Positions 6,661-7,499 of a stretch of DNA of 7,499 bases are shown one piece after another. Below the pieces are notes generated by a model. That model did no database searches and was not told the DNA's origin. It saw only the letters and a list, made by a program, of their open reading frames with translations. The translations under genes and the position numbers were made by a program. Origin of the DNA: Deltaproteobacteria bacterium (GTDB lineage Bacteria; Desulfobacterota_E; Deferrimicrobia; Deferrimicrobiales; Deferrimicrobiaceae); contig JAMDCN010000059.1 of NCBI GenBank assembly GCA_023489025.1, positions 1-7,499 of the forward strand, given 5' to 3'. The first letter of the stretch is position 1. The number at the start of each line of letters is the position of its first letter.

Positions 6661-6665
6661 GGAGG
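6661..6665 (+). promoter_or_regulatory. Ribosome binding site of the AAA ATPase gene
   Basis: GGAGG lies five bases before the ATG at 6671 and sets that start. An in-frame TTG at 6584 preceded by a GGGGTGA-like site would add 29 residues, but these do not resemble the family. Confidence 0.65.
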
Positions 6666-6670
6666 AACCC

Positions 6671-7499
6671 ATGATCCATCGAAGAGTTGTCCCCCGCCCC
6701 GTTCCGAGGATCGAGTATCTCCGGGTCCGTAATTACCGGGCGCTTCACGATGTGGAGATGAAGGAACTGACGCCGTTCACGGTCTTGCTGGGTCCGAACG
6801 GGAGCGGCAAGTCGACGCTTTTCGATGTGTTCGCGTTTCTATCCGAATGTTTCACGAGCGGATTGCGCCGGGCGTGGGACAAGCGGGGCCGATTCAAGGA
6901 ATTGCGCACCCGCGGTGCAGACGGTCCGATCGTGATCGAGCTGAAATACCGGGAAACCTCCGGAACGCCGGTCATTACCTATCACTTGGCGATCAATGAA
7001 GGCGATAGGGGGCCCATCGTTTCGGAAGAATGGTTGCGATGGAAACGGGGAAGCATGGGGCAACCGTTCAAGTTTCTGGATTTCCAGAACGGTTCCGGGG
7101 GCGTGGTTTCAGGGGATACACCGGATGCGGAAGCGGAAAGGATGAGCGAACGACTTGATTCTCCGGAAATGCTCGCCGTAAGCACTCTGGGCCAGTTCGC
7201 GAAGCATCCGAGAGTCAGTGCTCTTCGCCGTTTCATCACCGGCTGGCACCTGTCCTATGTTACAGCGGACAACACGAAAGGGATCACCGAGGCGGGACCT
7301 CAGGAGCGGTTGTCGGTGACGGGGGACAACCTTCCCAATGTCATCCAGTACCTCAAGGAACGTCATCCGGATCGTCTGGATGAGATTCTGAAGATTTTGT
7401 CCCAGCGGATACCGCGCCTCGAAAGAGTCGACGCCAGCCTCCTGATGGATGGCCGATTGCTTCTCCAGATCAAGGATGCCGACGTTGAGCGCCGGTCGA
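6671..7499 (+). CDS. AAA-family ATPase, RecF/OLD-like (partial, runs off the window)
   Basis: The frame is open for 276 codons to the window edge. Residues 14-40 ([20 protein letters not shown] and following) form the N-terminal strand pattern of RecF/SMC-type ABC ATPases. The Walker A motif GPNGSGKST is at residues 41-49, followed by [12 protein letters not shown]. The later segment [19 protein letters not shown], then [17 protein letters not shown], is typical of the predicted ATPase group COG4637 (AAA_21-like). Such proteins couple ATP binding to DNA or nuclease functions, and members of the wider OLD/AriA-like group act in phage defence. The signature motif and Walker B would lie in the missing C-terminal part. 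The last residues, DADVERRS, do not look like the family, where a PF-(variable)-ARYVSDGT region is expected. They coincide with the second copy of a 21-base repeat, so the extreme end may be an assembly joint. Confidence 0.85.
   Translation, partial: MIHRRVVPRPVPRIEYLRVRNYRALHDVEMKELTPFTVLLGPNGSGKSTLFDVFAFLSECFTSGLRRAWDKRGRFKELRTRGADGPIVIELKYRETSGTPVITYHLAINEGDRGPIVSEEWLRWKRGSMGQPFKFLDFQNGSGGVVSGDTPDAEAERMSERLDSPEMLAVSTLGQFAKHPRVSALRRFITGWHLSYVTADNTKGITEAGPQERLSVTGDNLPNVIQYLKERHPDRLDEILKILSQRIPRLERVDASLLMDGRLLLQIKDADVERRS
7479..7499. repeat. Second copy of the 21-base direct repeat, at the window end
   Basis: Identical to 6618-6638. It occupies the last 21 bases, in the same reading frame relative to the ATPase gene as the first copy, and interrupts the family-like sequence of the ATPase. 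Confidence 0.9.

Larger units (their letters stand above)
6501..6670. other. Gap between the hsdR relic and the ATPase gene
   Basis: Only short frames are present. One frame from 6485 to 6571 reads LNEELMDANGMCVAKKTNLK and stops at TGA. Another, with ATG at 6597 or 6600, encodes about 25 residues and ends at 6674, overlapping the ATPase start. Neither has a clear ribosome binding site or recognisable family. The first copy of a 21-base repeat lies at 6618-6638. An 11-base direct repeat TCAGAATCCAT occurs at 6391-6401 (in the hsdR relic) and 6605-6615. Confidence 0.4.

Noticed and set aside
6584..6670. Possible N-terminal extension of the ATPase from TTG 6584
   Set aside because: The extra residues are not family-like, and the ATG at 6671 has a better-placed GGAGG.
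6597..6674. ORF of 25 codons overlapping the ATPase start
   Set aside because: It has no clear ribosome binding site, and the short product is not recognised; the overlap alone is weak evidence.
1..7499. CRISPR arrays, tRNA or rRNA genes, and an AvcI-type RNA
   Set aside because: No regularly spaced repeats, cloverleaf-like sequence or rRNA-like stretches are visible. The AvcI RNA is expected upstream of the deaminase, where this locus is truncated.

Overview
The window is a bacterial defence-type accessory region. All recognisable genes lie on the + strand, and several are damaged. No RNA gene or taxon-specific marker allows a species call. The type I modification genes are GC-rich, with many G/C-ending codons, as in GC-rich proteobacteria and similar lineages. 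The first gene (118-1419) is visibly more AT-rich, which suggests it came from a different donor. The mixture of gene families, an apparent transposase tail and relics fits a mobile or fast-turnover defence island.

Layout. At 1-84 is the tail of a coding frame that resembles the C-terminus of an IS630-family transposase. It abuts an AvcD-like anti-phage dCTP/dCMP deaminase (118-1419). That protein keeps the zinc deaminase domain but lacks the usual N-terminal P-loop domain. A small hypothetical protein (1458-1712) follows, probably in the same transcript. After a gap of about 290 bases comes a type I restriction-modification operon: hsdM (2003-3559) and hsdS (3893-5167). The two are separated by an odd segment of 333 bases with three inverted repeats and a small ORF coupled to hsdS. 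A DUF6978-type gene (5167-5615, disrupted by an apparent 1-base loss) and a DUF1828/DUF1829-type gene (5612-6376) are stitched on by start/stop overlaps.

Immediately after them, again overlapping a stop codon, is the first ~22 codons of what looks like hsdR (from 6373). This reading frame soon breaks, so no full restriction subunit is present in the window. A RecF/OLD-like AAA ATPase (6671 to the window end, incomplete) closes the region.

How they may work together. AvcD-type deaminases deplete dCTP/dCMP pools during phage infection. HsdM plus HsdS form a sequence-specific adenine methyltransferase, which would be modification-only if hsdR is really lost. The DUF6978/DUF1828 pair sits between hsdS and the hsdR start, so it was either part of the restriction operon or inserted into it. 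The most unusual points are the expanded hsdM-hsdS junction, the DUF pair embedded in the operon, the hsdR relic, and an exact 21-base repeat whose second copy ends at the last base of the window. Two of the frame breaks can each be explained by one missing G in a GGGC context, so sequencing error must be excluded before they are called biological.
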